A DNA stretch of 64,000 nucleotides from Ilumatobacteraceae bacterium (GCA_013213745.1 JABSQH010000125.1:1-64000); one strand, 5' to 3'. Shown: positions 1 to 9,304, counted from the first letter of the stretch. Notes: a model not told the origin generated them from the letters alone. A program made the numbers and translations.

Positions 1-243
1 GACGAGCCGTTCGACTTTGTTGGCGCCTACATGGGCGTCGCCTGGCCCGAGGCCGAGAACTACCCGGTCACGGTCCGTGCCTGGCGCGGCGACGAACTGG
101 CCTACGAAGACACGATCGAGCTGGCGACAACCGGCGCGATCTACTTCGACGCCGACTACCGCAGCATCACTGAGCTGGAGATCGCCTCCAACGCCCGCTG
201 GCAGGTCGTGATCGACGACGCCGCGTTCCGCGTCGGCAGCTGA
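1..243 (+). CDS. C-terminal fragment of an unidentified, probably exported protein
   Basis: The reading frame is open from the first base, so this is the last 80 residues of a protein that begins before the window. The visible part is acidic and rich in alternating hydrophobic residues, with a motif 'GAYMGVAWPEAENYPV' followed by 'RGDELAYEDTI'. This resembles the end of beta-sandwich modules of secreted proteins, where an aromatic 'AY..AW' step precedes an 'R.G..L' strand; that likeness is from memory. The frame ends with TGA. No gene overlaps it on the other strand. The function is unknown. Confidence 0.7.
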   Translation, partial: DEPFDFVGAYMGVAWPEAENYPVTVRAWRGDELAYEDTIELATTGAIYFDADYRSITELEIASNARWQVVIDDAAFRVGS

Positions 244-390
244 TCGTCGATCGAGACCTTCGCCGACCGTCCATCCGGGGTCGTCCGAACTCGACGAAGA
301 CCCTGTCGTGTGCGGCAGCGATGCGCTACAACACGCCGCCGGTACGGCGTTGCAGGCACGGGGCGCTGCGGGAAGTGAAGGACAACGTCA

Positions 391-720
391 ATGAGCGGGC
401 GACTGAAACTGCTGACCGGCGCGATCGTGGCGGCACTGCTGCCACTGGTAGCCATCAGCCCCACACCGGCCGGGGCCTCCGGCGACCATGGCACGATTCG
501 TGGCACCGTGCGCACCGAAGCCGGCTACGGCGTCGAACTCGGCGGATCGGCCGGCGTGTACCTCGTCGACAGCATCGAGGCCGGCAACCCGCTCACTCCT
601 GAACCGGCCTACTTCCTCGGCCTCACCGGCACGGATGGCGCCGGCGACTTCGAGATCCCCGCCCCGTTCGGTTCGTACCTGCTGTACGTGATCTCTCCAG
701 AGAGCATCAACCAGTTCTGA
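391..720 (+). CDS. Secreted carboxypeptidase-regulatory-like domain protein, probably truncated by a nonsense codon
   Basis: Encodes 109 residues. Residues 1-30 form a signal peptide: a basic start, a hydrophobic run 'IVAALLPLVAI' and a cleavage-like 'AGASG'. Residues 33-104 ('GTIRGTVRTEAGYGV', then 'DGAGDFEIPAPFGSYLLYV') read like the Gly-rich beta-sandwich of carboxypeptidase-regulatory or SdrD-B type domains, which usually recur in surface proteins. The frame stops at TGA (718-720), but the same frame stays open and plausible just after it ('YGGGYADPSVVTPI') until it runs under the convergent VOC gene. I read this as an older, longer gene cut by a nonsense mutation. A weak 'GGGAAG' lies about 16 nt before the ATG. 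Confidence 0.55.
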   Translation: MSGRLKLLTGAIVAALLPLVAISPTPAGASGDHGTIRGTVRTEAGYGVELGGSAGVYLVDSIEAGNPLTPEPAYFLGLTGTDGAGDFEIPAPFGSYLLYVISPESINQF

Positions 721-788
721 TACGGCGGCGGGTATGCCGACCCGTCGGTGGTGACGCCCATAACGGGCCGATTCGCCGAGGACGGATC

Positions 789-1436
789 TCAGCTGTCGGC
801 GCGCGCATCCATCAAGGCGACAGCGGTGCCGAGGCCGACGGTGTCGCGAATCGTTGCGATTCGACGACCCGGCTGGACTGCGTTCTTCGGCGCGCCGATC
901 CGATCGGGACCGAGGCGCTCGTACACCACGTCGAGGTCGTCGACGTCGACCACGAGCCCCCAGAAGTCGGTGGTGTCGACGTCGAGTTCGGGGCGTTCGA
1001 CCAGTTCGACGATCAAGCCACCGCGGCCGATGCGGTGGAACCCCTGACGCATCGAGCCGAGATCGCGAATGCGCTTCAGCTCACAGCCGGTCGCCTTGTG
1101 AATGGCCCCGCTGGTGCGTTCGATGCTGTCGGTGAGCACGACGACGTGGTCGAGCCCGGTGGCCGCGATGTCGTGGGCTGCCCAGAGTGGTTCGGTCGGC
1201 TCGACCCACTCGGTGGGGAGCCCATCGATCTGGGAGGGTCCGTCGGGTTGATCGGCCGACATCCCCCAGCCGACGATGCCCGAACCGGCGGGATCATCGA
1301 CAATCCGCAGCGCCGTACCGTGTAACGGGATGGTGCCATCGGTATCGACGGTGAGGCCGATCGAACGCCAGGTGTCGGCGTCGCCGGCGATCGACAACCA
1401 GGCGACCCGGGTGGTCGGGTCGACGGTGTCGGTCAT
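789..1436 (-). CDS. VOC (glyoxalase/bleomycin-resistance fold) family protein
   Basis: A 215-residue soluble protein. The pattern 'LDHVVVLTDSIERTSGAI' starting near residue 98 and 'GLIVELVERPE...FWGLVVDVDDL' are the paired beta-alpha-beta-beta-beta modules of the vicinal oxygen chelate superfamily, whose members bind a metal and act as glyoxalases, dioxygenases or resistance proteins. The N-terminal half ('TTRVAWLSIAGDADTWRSIGL') looks like a first, weaker VOC module. The frame is open further upstream, but that part is arginine-rich and overlaps the bL37 gene, so I chose the ATG at 1434-1436 ('MTDTVDPTTRV'). The substrate cannot be read from the sequence. Confidence 0.72.
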   Translation of the reverse strand: MTDTVDPTTRVAWLSIAGDADTWRSIGLTVDTDGTIPLHGTALRIVDDPAGSGIVGWGMSADQPDGPSQIDGLPTEWVEPTEPLWAAHDIAATGLDHVVVLTDSIERTSGAIHKATGCELKRIRDLGSMRQGFHRIGRGGLIVELVERPELDVDTTDFWGLVVDVDDLDVVYERLGPDRIGAPKNAVQPGRRIATIRDTVGLGTAVALMDARADS

Positions 1437-1455
1437 GTCGGGGTACGAGCGGCGG

Positions 1456-1542
1456 TCAGCCGCGACCCATGTTGGGGCGCTTGCCGTGATTCGCCTTGGA
1501 GCGGCGCATCCGGGCCTTGCGCTTCTTGGTCTTCTTCGACAT
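1456..1542 (-). CDS. Small basic ribosomal protein, bL37-like
   Basis: A 28-residue, very basic peptide beginning 'MSKKTKKRKARMRRSK' and carrying 'KANHGKRPN' near the C terminus. To my knowledge that motif marks the short actinobacterial 50S protein bL37, found as an extra peptide in mycobacterial ribosome structures and often missed by annotation because of its size. An 'AGGA' lies 11 nt before the ATG. The gene stands alone between the VOC gene and the PHP gene, both on the same strand. The assignment rests on one motif and on size and charge. Confidence 0.65.
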   Translation of the reverse strand: MSKKTKKRKARMRRSKANHGKRPNMGRG

Positions 1543-1648
1543 AGGGCATTTGATCCTACGGCGAGGATCGACCGCTCCCCACCCCTCACGTCGTTCCGTT
1601 CTACTGTCTAATACGCGCGCCAGGCGCGCCGAATCGACAGAATTTCGG

Positions 1649-2677
1649 TCAGGATTGGGTCCAGGCGAGCAGGTCGTCGGCGGGCATGGTGTTGATGATC
1701 GACTCGATCGGCACCCCACGTTCGGCGGCGCGATCGCAGCCAAAGGGTTGCCACTCGAGTTGGCCGGTGGCGTGGGCGTCGGAGTCGATCGAGAACCAGC
1801 AGCCGTAGTCGATCGCCAGGTCGATCAGCTCGCGCGGCGGATCGAGGCGCTCGGGGCGACAGTTGATCTCCACCGCCGTGCCGAACTGGGCGCACGCGGC
1901 GAACACGTAGTCGGCGTCGAAGGTCGACGGCGGGCGCTTGCCGATCATCCGCCCGGTGCAGTGACCCAAGATGTCGACGTGCGGCGAGGCGATCGCCACC
2001 AGCATCCGCTCGGTCATCTCCTGACGCTCCATGCGCAGCTTGGAGTGCACCGAAGCGACCACCACATCGAGTCGACTGAGCATGTCGTCGGACAGATCGA
2101 GCGATCCGTCTTCGAGAATGTCGACCTCCATGCCGCTGAGGATCTGGAAGTCGTGACCTGCAGCGGCGATGTCGGCATTGATCGCAGCGAGGTCGTCGAG
2201 CTGCCGGTCGAGGCGTTCCTCGTCGAGCCCGTGCGCCACCGTGAGCCGGGCCGAGTGGTCGGTGAGCACCATGTACTCGTGGCCCAGGTCGATCGCCGTG
2301 GCCGCCATCGCCTCGATCGGCGCGCCGCCGTCGCTCCAGGTGGAATGCATGTGACAGTCGCCGCGCAATGCATCTCGATACACCCGACCCTCGTCGGTGA
2401 TCGGTACCACCGACTCGGCCTCGATCTTGTCGAGATACGACGGGCGCTCGCCAGCCAGGGCGTCGGCGATCACTGCGGCCGTCGACGAACCGATGCCATC
2501 GAGGTCGGTCAGCGTGTCGTTGGCCGCCCGATCGGCAAGCTCGCTGGGATCGGTGTTGCGCACCACGTCGAGCGCCCGAACGAACGCCTTCGTTTTGAAC
2601 CCCGTCTCGTGCACTCGATCCAGACAGTGGATCACTCGACGCAGCGCCTGCTCGGGCGTCATCGGCGCATCGATCAC
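1649..2677 (-). CDS. PHP-domain phosphoesterase with helix-hairpin-helix N terminus
   Basis: 342 residues from GTG 2677; an ATG at 2662 (residue 6) is an equally possible start. Residues about 1-80 are helical and include 'LTDLDGIGSSTAAVI', a helix-hairpin-helix-like segment as in PolX proteins. Residues 105-305 form the PHP metal centre: 'DCHMHSTWSDGG' (H109, H111), 'LTDHS' (D140, H141), 'GMEVDI' (E184), H211, 'SPHVDILGH' (H233, H239) and 'IDSDAH' (D300, H302). This matches the stand-alone form of the PolX C-terminal PHP domain, a metal-dependent phosphoesterase. No polymerase palm domain is present. The natural substrate is unknown. Confidence 0.82.
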   Translation of the reverse strand: MIDAPMTPEQALRRVIHCLDRVHETGFKTKAFVRALDVVRNTDPSELADRAANDTLTDLDGIGSSTAAVIADALAGERPSYLDKIEAESVVPITDEGRVYRDALRGDCHMHSTWSDGGAPIEAMAATAIDLGHEYMVLTDHSARLTVAHGLDEERLDRQLDDLAAINADIAAAGHDFQILSGMEVDILEDGSLDLSDDMLSRLDVVVASVHSKLRMERQEMTERMLVAIASPHVDILGHCTGRMIGKRPPSTFDADYVFAACAQFGTAVEINCRPERLDPPRELIDLAIDYGCWFSIDSDAHATGQLEWQPFGCDRAAERGVPIESIINTMPADDLLAWTQS

Positions 2678-2707
2678 ACTCTCAGCCTACGCCCGTCGGG
2701 GCACCCG

Positions 2708-2830
2708 ACTTCTCGGGGTTGTGTGCTGCGCAACCCGCCAACCACCGCTCCGCGAAGCGACCCACCGGAGAGCGGTCGCCCACGACCCCGGTTCCTCGGC
2801 GCGCTCGGTTGCGCGATCCGCCACCTTCGC
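2708..2830. repeat. GC-rich imperfect hairpin repeats, left of the lipoprotein pseudogene
   Basis: This gene-free stretch holds two related units. One reads 'CTTCTCGGGGTTGTG' followed by 'GCGCAACCCGCC'; the other reads 'GTTCCTCGGCGCGCTC' followed by 'GGTTGCGCGATCCGCC'. Both match units on the far side of the pseudogene (3949-4226). Each contains a short GGTTG/CAACC inverted pair. They look like members of a dispersed repeat family rather than a gene; no open frame here has a start and a convincing protein. Confidence 0.5.
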
Positions 2831-2928
2831 CGCCGAAGCGATCCGCATCGGCGCTCTCCATCACAGATCCGGCGACCTGCTCGCTCACGCCCACGCGTCA
2901 CCGGCCGGCCGCAGCTACCGCGCTCGCA

Positions 2929-3939
2929 GTGCGCGTGCATCGACTGCTGGTGGTCGTCGCCGCGTTGCTCGGCGCTGCGGCGTGCGACATCGATGATGAC
3001 GGCGCGGTCAATGTGCCCGACGAACCGGTCAGCATCGTCGACCTGACCGAGCTCATCGACATCGACCCCGGCGATGTGTTGTCGTTGCGCGACGACGGCG
3101 CCGGTGGCATCGAGTGGATCGAGCGACGCAGCGGGCGGATCGCCACGCTCCCCGACATCGGTCGCTTCTTCGACGAGCCGGCGACCGCGGAAGATGTCGA
3201 GGAACTGGCGGCGATCGACGTCGTCGGCGCCGACGGTGCGCCGCCCAACGGGGCCTCGTTGGCTACACCGTGCTCGACGGCGTCCGCTACGCAGCGTGGA
3301 CCGATCCCAATGCCAACGAGCTCTTGGTGGGAGCGCTCGACTCGTCCGATTGCGCGCCTCGGATCGTGTGGGCCGATGGTGGCACCGACGATGGCGCGGT
3401 GGGCGGTCAGCTCCAGCCCTACGTCGACAACGACGGCGCGCAGCGACTCACCCTCGGCAGCGGCCAGTTGACGGACTGGGCTCAAGCCCACGGTTTGAGA
3501 GCGATGATCACGCTCGATCCGGCGGGCCCGCCGGATCAGGAGCCGACCGTGGTGTCGAGCGGCTACATCAATCCCTTCGCCTTCGGCGTCGCCGGAACTG
3601 GGGACGCTGTGTGGATCGCCGACAATGCGGGAGGTGACGACGCCTGGGCGCATCGGGCGCGCCGACCTCGGCGACCGCGACGATCATCGAGCAACAGACG
3701 GCGATCCACGCGCTCCGGCATCACTGTTGACCCTCGACGACGACACGCTGCTGATCTGCGGCTTTCTCGATGGCGAACTGCAGCGCTGAGACGTCGCCGG
3801 CGAGACGCCGTCGTTCGTCGAGACCGTCGGACCGTGCCTCACTGCCGTGACCACCGTCGACCTCGGCGCCGCTGGCGGAGGTGCGCAGGTGCTCATGACC
3901 GCGAGCACCGACGCCCTCGTTGCCGTCCCGATGCCGTAA
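2929..3939 (+). pseudogene. Decayed lipoprotein gene (two frameshifts and one nonsense codon)
   Basis: The start (GTG 2929 or GTG 2935) gives a lipoprotein signal, 'HRLLVVVAALLGAAACD', with the lipobox Cys after 'AAA'. The protein-like reading stays in frame 1 until about 3245 ('DVVGADGAPPN'), jumps to frame 3 ('VGYTVLDGVRYAAWTDPNAN' to 'AVWIADNAGGDDAW', about 3640), then returns to frame 1 ('LLTLDDDTLLICGFLDGELQ'). It meets TGA at 3787 and continues after it ('DVAGETPSFVETVGPC') to TAA at 3937. Joined, this is one lipoprotein of about 330 residues with no family I recognise. Both flanks carry related GC-rich repeats. Confidence 0.75.
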
Positions 3940-3948
3940 CGACGCGCA

Positions 3949-4226
3949 GCCGCTTCTCGGGGTCGGTGGTTGCGGCAACCGCCACGGACGCCGTTGCGAA
4001 GGCGCCAGTTTCCGCTGGTGGCCACGTGCGCGGCTTGCGCAACCGACGGCACCGAGAAGCGGCGCGCTGGCGACGTGGCACGCCACATCGATGCTCGGGG
4101 TGCTCGCCGGCGGCAACCGCAACCGGGTACGCCGAGACGCCGCAGGCAGCATCGAGCCCCTCGCTGGCGGCCGTTTCTCGGAGCGCTCGATGGCGAGTTC
4201 CGCAACGTGCGGCGCCGAGAAGCCGC
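3949..4226. repeat. Two GC-rich inverted-repeat units before ychF
   Basis: This fills most of the 320-base gap between the pseudogene and ychF. 'GCCGCTTCTCGG' at 3949-3960 pairs perfectly with 'CCGAGAAGCGGC' at 4052-4063, with nested GGTTG/CAACC pairs inside. A second, weaker pair has 'TTCTCGG' near 4175-4181 and 'CCGAGAAGCCGC' at 4215-4226. The units match those at 2708-2830. No gene is evident in this gap. Confidence 0.6.
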
Positions 4227-4259
4227 GGCGCGATGTCCGTCGGTAGCCTCGGGCGACTC

Positions 4260-5337
<1,078 letters not shown>

Positions 5338-5348
<11 letters not shown>

Positions 5349-5982
5349 CGTCCTGCCCGGCCCCAGATCGCTCGGCCGGATCGGCGATCGGGATGAACGT
5401 CGCCGTCATCGACGCATCGAAGATCTTGGCCTCGGTGGTCTGGCGTCGGCCGCCGCCTCCAAGAGCGAGAAGTACCGGTCGTCGCGCAAGTTGGTCCCGC
5501 GCAACGAGCAGAGGACCGACTTGTTCGCCTCGAGACCGGCGACCCAGGCCGAGGCCGATACGACGACGTACGGGCAGACGGAGCTGTGAAACGCACCCCT
5601 TCCCCCCAACGATCTCCCGAGGAGGGGTGTCGAGCACGGTCGCCGCGTCGAGGTCGCGCGACACGGTCGGACGCAAGTCCTCCAGCTCGGTGATACACCC
5701 GAACGCGCCGTCGCGTCCGGTAGAGAGCGCCTCGGCGTCCGCTCGCAGGCGATCGAGTTCGGCCCGTTGGGTGGCGAGGTCGGCGGCGCGTCGGTCGACG
5801 AGCGCGATCACGTCGTCGTCGGTGGCCGCGTCGGGAAACCGGTAGTAGCCGTTCATGTCCACCACCGCGTGGACCGGCATCGCTCGGACCGCTTGTCGAT
5901 CGGCTCCACGTCGGGGCACACGTCGAACTCGGCGACGACCCTCGTGAATGGGCTGTGGTCGGCTGCGCATGCGCCGCATCAT
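5338..5982 (-). pseudogene. Decayed gene for a surface-type protein with a 'VVDMNGYY' module
   Basis: Protein-like segments follow one another in different minus-strand frames. From 5' to 3' they are 'SPFTRVVAEFDVCPDVEP' (about 5945-5890), then 'PVHAVVDMNGYYRFPDAATD' with a coiled-coil-like 'RRAADLATQRAELDRLRADA' (about 5880-5610), then 'VCPYVVVSASAWVAGLEANK' (about 5590-5470), then 'AKIFDASMTATFIPIADP' to TGA at 5338. At least three frame changes are needed. 'VxVDxNGYY' closes repeated modules of actinobacterial surface proteins as I know them. One frame is open throughout but is arginine-rich where it is not the true frame. The 3' end overlaps the ychF stop by 11 bases. Confidence 0.6.
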
Positions 5983-5991
5983 CTGCGGCGC

Positions 5992-6014
5992 GGCGTCACC
6001 GAAGCGTCACCCGA
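5992..6014 (-). promoter_or_regulatory. Tandem 11-bp direct repeat, candidate response-regulator site
   Basis: On the minus strand this reads GGTGACG, four bases, GGTGACG, so the two heptamers lie 11 bp apart. OmpR-family regulators such as PhoP or MtrA bind direct repeats of this pitch. The site lies 10 bp upstream of the decayed minus-strand gene. A near-copy is at 7661-7683 and a variant at 49810-49832. Confidence 0.4.
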
Positions 6015-6038
6015 TCGGCGAACGAGTAGGCGGGCGCA

Positions 6039-6572
6039 TCACTTCTTGGACTTGCGGGTGTCCTTCTTGGCTTGCGAGGTCTTGCCCTGCTTGCTGGTGG
6101 AGCCACGACGCGAGCCGGCGATGGTGGGCTCGGAGGCGCGGCCGCGCTTCGATGCCGTCTTCTGCTCCGACGGCTTGCCGACCTTGCCCGAACCCTTGGC
6201 CTTGCCGGCCCGAGCGGCCTCCCGCTCGGAACGAGCCGCTTCGATGCGCGCCGTCTTCAACTCGTTGGCGCTCGCTCGCGCGGCGCGGCTCAGGTACAGC
6301 GACACGCGGCTGAGCGCATCCTCGAAGATCTCGGCCTTGCGTAACGTCCGCTGATTAGAGGTGCTGCTCACACTGCGCCGACCAGCCTTCTTCACCGCTG
6401 CCCGACTCTGGCGCACGTCGAGGTCGCGGTACTTGTTGCGGGCGCGACGAACGACAGGCACGAGGTCGGCCAACTCGTCCTCGGTGAGCTTGGCGAGCCG
6501 GTCGGGCTCGGTCGACACCAGAAGTGTCTGCTCCTTGGCGGTGAACAGATCGATCTCCGACGGCTTGTGCAT
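6039..6572 (-). CDS. Conserved-looking protein with a lysine-rich, disordered C-terminal tail
   Basis: 177 residues from ATG 6572; the longer upstream frame is arginine-rich and unlikely. Residues 1-110 are helical and charged ('TAKEQTLLVSTEPDRLAKL', 'ELADLVPVVRRARNKYRDLD'). Residues about 120-177 are almost only K, S, G, A, R, T ('KGSGKVGKPSEQKTASKR', 'SKQGKTSQAKKDTRKSKK'), like the tails of actinobacterial nucleoid-associated proteins. A role in nucleic-acid binding is inferred from charge alone. I recall similar unnamed actinobacterial proteins but no functional name. Confidence 0.7.
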   Translation of the reverse strand: MHKPSEIDLFTAKEQTLLVSTEPDRLAKLTEDELADLVPVVRRARNKYRDLDVRQSRAAVKKAGRRSVSSTSNQRTLRKAEIFEDALSRVSLYLSRAARASANELKTARIEAARSEREAARAGKAKGSGKVGKPSEQKTASKRGRASEPTIAGSRRGSTSKQGKTSQAKKDTRKSKK

Positions 6573-6704
6573 CGTCGAAGTGTGCCATGGCGAGGGGGTG
6601 CCACCCACGCAGCGGCGCCGCTGTATACGGTCGCCTCGCTCGCCCGCGTCGTGAGGTGGTTCGGCGCGGCGGCGACAGAGCGCAATCCCCACAGGTAGAG
6701 CGGG

Positions 6705-7536
6705 ATGAAGACACAACGAAATGGTTCGGCTTCGGCGCGGCCGCACTCATGGCGGCCACCGCCGGTGGGATCGCCATGGCGGTCGACAACAACGGCAACG
6801 GGCAACAAACCGAGACCGGCTGCCGACTCCTCGACACACGCACCGAGTCGCAGGTCGGGTCGCGCGTCGGACCGATCGGTCCGGAGGAGATCATCAGGAT
6901 CCAGGCCACGGGCGACAACGGTGACTACGTCGACATTCCCGCCGACGCCACATCGCTCGACATCCAACTGACCGCCCGCGTGCCTTCAACCTCTACAACC
7001 ACCACGGCGAGGTCGAAGTGATCATCGACATCGTCGGCTCATTCACCCCGCGCGAGGGCGGCAAGCAGGGGCCGCCGGGACCACAAGGTCGGAAGGGCGA
7101 CAAAGGCGACCCCGGGACACCGGCGACCTACAGCGGGCCCGAATGGGGCACGATCCTGCGCAACGTGATCGGCGTGGCGACAGCCCAGCTGCGCGGCGGC
7201 CCGTTCGCGCCGATCAACGGAGGTGACCCCGGCGTTCCGTTCGGTGAGGGCAGGGTGCAGCTGTCGGTGGCCGACGGGGAGTCGACAGTGGCGTTTGGCA
7301 ACGAGGTCGACCCGGAATTCGGCGCGTTCACGCAGATGATCTGGATTCCGAGCGGCAACGGTTCGAGCCGCAGTGTGTCCGGGTTGACGACGATGGTCTC
7401 CGACAGCGGATTCGGCTCGCCGCCGACGAGGGTCTCGCTGGCCGTCATCACCTCGCTGTCCGGCGTCTGCATTGCGAACGCCGTCGCCGTCCCTTCGAAT
7501 TCGAACGGCCGGCCGGTCGAAACACCGGTGTTGTAG
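6705..7536 (+). pseudogene. Decayed collagen-like surface protein gene
   Basis: ATG 6705 follows a 'GAGCGGG' ribosome site. After about six codons the frame must change to reach the signal-like 'WFGFGAAALMAATAGGIAMA' and 'CRLLDTRTESQVGSRVG', the opening of a surface-protein module common in Acidimicrobiia. Near 6985 the frame changes again, with loss of the middle of the module, to 'AFNLYNHHGEVEVIIDIVG'. This leads into a collagen-like stretch 'GPPGPQGRKGDKGDPG' and a C-terminal domain ('WGTILRNVIG', 'VAFGNEVD'). Likeness to that domain fades after about 7308, where the opposite strand looks equally coding. I infer a surface protein broken by at least two lesions and a 3' rearrangement. Confidence 0.65.
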
Positions 7537-7660
7537 AGCGCACAGTTGCCGTACCACCCGGGCATGCCCGCCGCGCCCGCTTGTGCACCGGCTGGTCGAG
7601 GCCGAGGGACTCTGACGTTGCCGTTCGTTCGCTACTCATGGGCCGCATCGTCTCGACGGA

Positions 7661-7683
7661 GGCGTCACCGAACCGTCACCCGG
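7661..7683 (-). promoter_or_regulatory. Tandem 11-bp direct repeat, second copy
   Basis: The minus strand reads GGTGACG, four bases, GGTGACG, differing from the 5992-6014 site at very few positions. Similarity continues to a shared GATGCGG-x-CATG downstream, so the two loci look like copies of one gene start. It lies just past the fetB stop codon and before remnants of a minus-strand reading frame. Confidence 0.35.
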
Positions 7684-7709
7684 ACAGACAGTTGGCGTCG
7701 GGGCAGCAA

Positions 7710-8519
7710 CTATCCGGTTGTGCGCTGGAGCCGGCGGAGTTGTTGGGCCGGGGTGAACAACTCGCGCGAGATACCCAGACTCATCACGGTGGCCGTGGTG
7801 GCGACCGATCCGAGCACGAGGTACATCACCGAAATCTGCACGAGCACGGCGTCGAGCGGATCGACACCGGCGAGGATCAGCCCGGTCATCGCGCCCGGAA
7901 GGGCAACGATTCCAACGGCCTTCGTGGCCTCGATCTGAGGGACCAGCGCCGTTCGCAACGACGATCTCAGGTGCGGCTGAAACGCGTCCCTCGCAGTCAA
8001 CCCGAGCGCGAGCCGACCTTCGATCACTCGGCGCTGCTCGGTGGCGGCCGAGATCAGCTGGCGCGACAGCAACACGTTCGTGGTCAACGAGTTGCCGATG
8101 GCGATGCCGGCCAACGGCACGATCGTGCGCCCCTCGAACTCGTACACGCCGAAGCCGAACAACACCCCGAGCGTGACCGCCATCGCCGCGAGGTACGACG
8201 CGAACGACAGCAGGAACACCCGCGGCACGTCCTTGGCCCGCTGCGCCGTGATCCACGAAGCGAAGCACAACATCACGAACAACCACAGGAACGACCAGAT
8301 CAGCGGGTCGTCGTCACCGACGACCAGCTGCAGGGCGAAGCCCACGATGATGAGCTGGCCGAGTGCTCGCAGTGCGGCCCAGAGCATCGACCGTTCGAGC
8401 CCCAACTGCCGCCACAGCGAGACCACGACGGCGACGACGATCAAGATCGCCGACGCGGCCAAGCCCCATACGCCGATCTGAGCCGCGTCGGTCGAGCTCG
8501 ATGCCACCACCGGGGTCAT
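7710..8519 (-). CDS. fetB: FetB-type ABC exporter permease (UPF0014 family)
   Basis: 269 residues with about six or seven membrane segments (for example 'WGLAASAILIVVAVVVSLW', 'ALGQLIIVGFALQLVVG', 'FVMLCFASWITAQRAK'). Conserved UPF0014 marks include 'GIAIGNSLTTNVLLSRQ' and 'KAVGIVALPGAMTGLILAG'. In E. coli, FetA and FetB export iron. The start codon overlaps the stop of the upstream ATPase gene (ATGA at 8516-8519), so the two are translationally coupled. Iron as substrate is inferred from the family only. Confidence 0.82.
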   Translation of the reverse strand: MTPVVASSSTDAAQIGVWGLAASAILIVVAVVVSLWRQLGLERSMLWAALRALGQLIIVGFALQLVVGDDDPLIWSFLWLFVMLCFASWITAQRAKDVPRVFLLSFASYLAAMAVTLGVLFGFGVYEFEGRTIVPLAGIAIGNSLTTNVLLSRQLISAATEQRRVIEGRLALGLTARDAFQPHLRSSLRTALVPQIEATKAVGIVALPGAMTGLILAGVDPLDAVLVQISVMYLVLGSVATTATVMSLGISRELFTPAQQLRRLQRTTG

Positions 8520-9253
8520 TGCCCAGCTCCCACCAGCCGGCGCACGGTCGGGTCGGCGCTCTCCGACAACTCTTCTAGGTGACCAAAGGCGGTGAGTCGA
8601 CCATCGACCACCGTGCCGACGTGGTCGGCCAACCGACGGAGCTGGTCGGTGTCGTGGGTCACCCACACGAGGGCGACGCCGCTCGCAGCGAGCTTGCGCG
8701 CCAGATCCTCGACCGTGTGGCGCGCAGCTGTATCGAGTGCAGCGGTCGGCTCGTCGGCGAGGACGACGTCGGGGTCGGTGAGCAGCGCCCGGGCGACGCA
8801 CATGCGTTGCGCCTCGCCGCCCGACAGTAACGACGCGTCGCGATCGATCAGCTCGGGCGCGAGGTCGACGTGGTCCAAGACGTGCAGGGCGCGATCGTCA
8901 GACACATCCGGCGACGCCACGCACAGGTTGTCGCGCACGGTCCCTTCGAACAGCGGCGGCTGCTGGAAGATCATCGCCACCTGGCGCCGGAGTTCGGTCG
9001 GATCCCACTCGTCGAGGCTGGTTCCCTTCCACGAGATCTCACCCGAGATCGGGTCGTCGAGCCGGTTGAGGAGCCGCAGCAGCGTCGACTTCCCACCACC
9101 GGACGGTCCAGCGAGCACCGTGATGCCCTCGGCGGGGATGCTCACGGACACGTCGCGCAGGATCGGATCGGCGGTGGGACCAGCGACCACATCGCGCAGC
9201 TCGAATACCGACGGACCACTCACCGTGGCGACCGTACCGCGCCGCTCCACCAT
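8516..9253 (-). CDS. fetA: FetA-type ABC exporter ATP-binding protein
   Basis: 245 residues from ATG 9253; internal GTG codons just before 'SGPSVFELRDVV' are alternative starts. All ATPase motifs are present: Walker A 'GPSGGGKST' (49-57), Q loop 'AMIFQQPPLFEG', signature 'LLSGGEAQRMCVARALL', Walker B 'DVVLADEPTAALD' and switch His 'VTHD'. It pairs with the overlapping fetB to form a two-gene exporter. The 50-bp gap to the divergent DUF192 gene must hold both promoters. Confidence 0.85.
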   Translation of the reverse strand: MVERRGTVATVSGPSVFELRDVVAGPTADPILRDVSVSIPAEGITVLAGPSGGGKSTLLRLLNRLDDPISGEISWKGTSLDEWDPTELRRQVAMIFQQPPLFEGTVRDNLCVASPDVSDDRALHVLDHVDLAPELIDRDASLLSGGEAQRMCVARALLTDPDVVLADEPTAALDTAARHTVEDLARKLAASGVALVWVTHDTDQLRRLADHVGTVVDGRLTAFGHLEELSESADPTVRRLVGAGQ

Positions 9254-9304
9254 CGGTCCCCGGGGAGAGCCGGAAACCAGCCGCTCATCTGCCACACTTC
9301 GGAC

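Noticed and set aside
1496-3046. Plus-strand open frame of 516 codons
   Set aside because: It runs antisense to the PHP gene, which has a full set of metal ligands. Long antisense frames are expected at this base composition; the product is Arg- and His-rich with no family pattern.
3245-3640. Programmed ribosomal frameshifting in the lipoprotein gene
   Set aside because: No slippery heptamer with a downstream pseudoknot stands out at the change points, and a third lesion (TGA 3787) follows, so decay is simpler.
7128-7565. Minus-strand open frame of 145 codons beginning 'MPGWYGNCALYNTG'
   Set aside because: Not listed as a gene because the collagen-like and 'WGTILRNVIG' parts clearly use the plus strand below 7308. 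The upstream half may be a real remnant on the minus strand; it is reported as a finding, not as a CDS.
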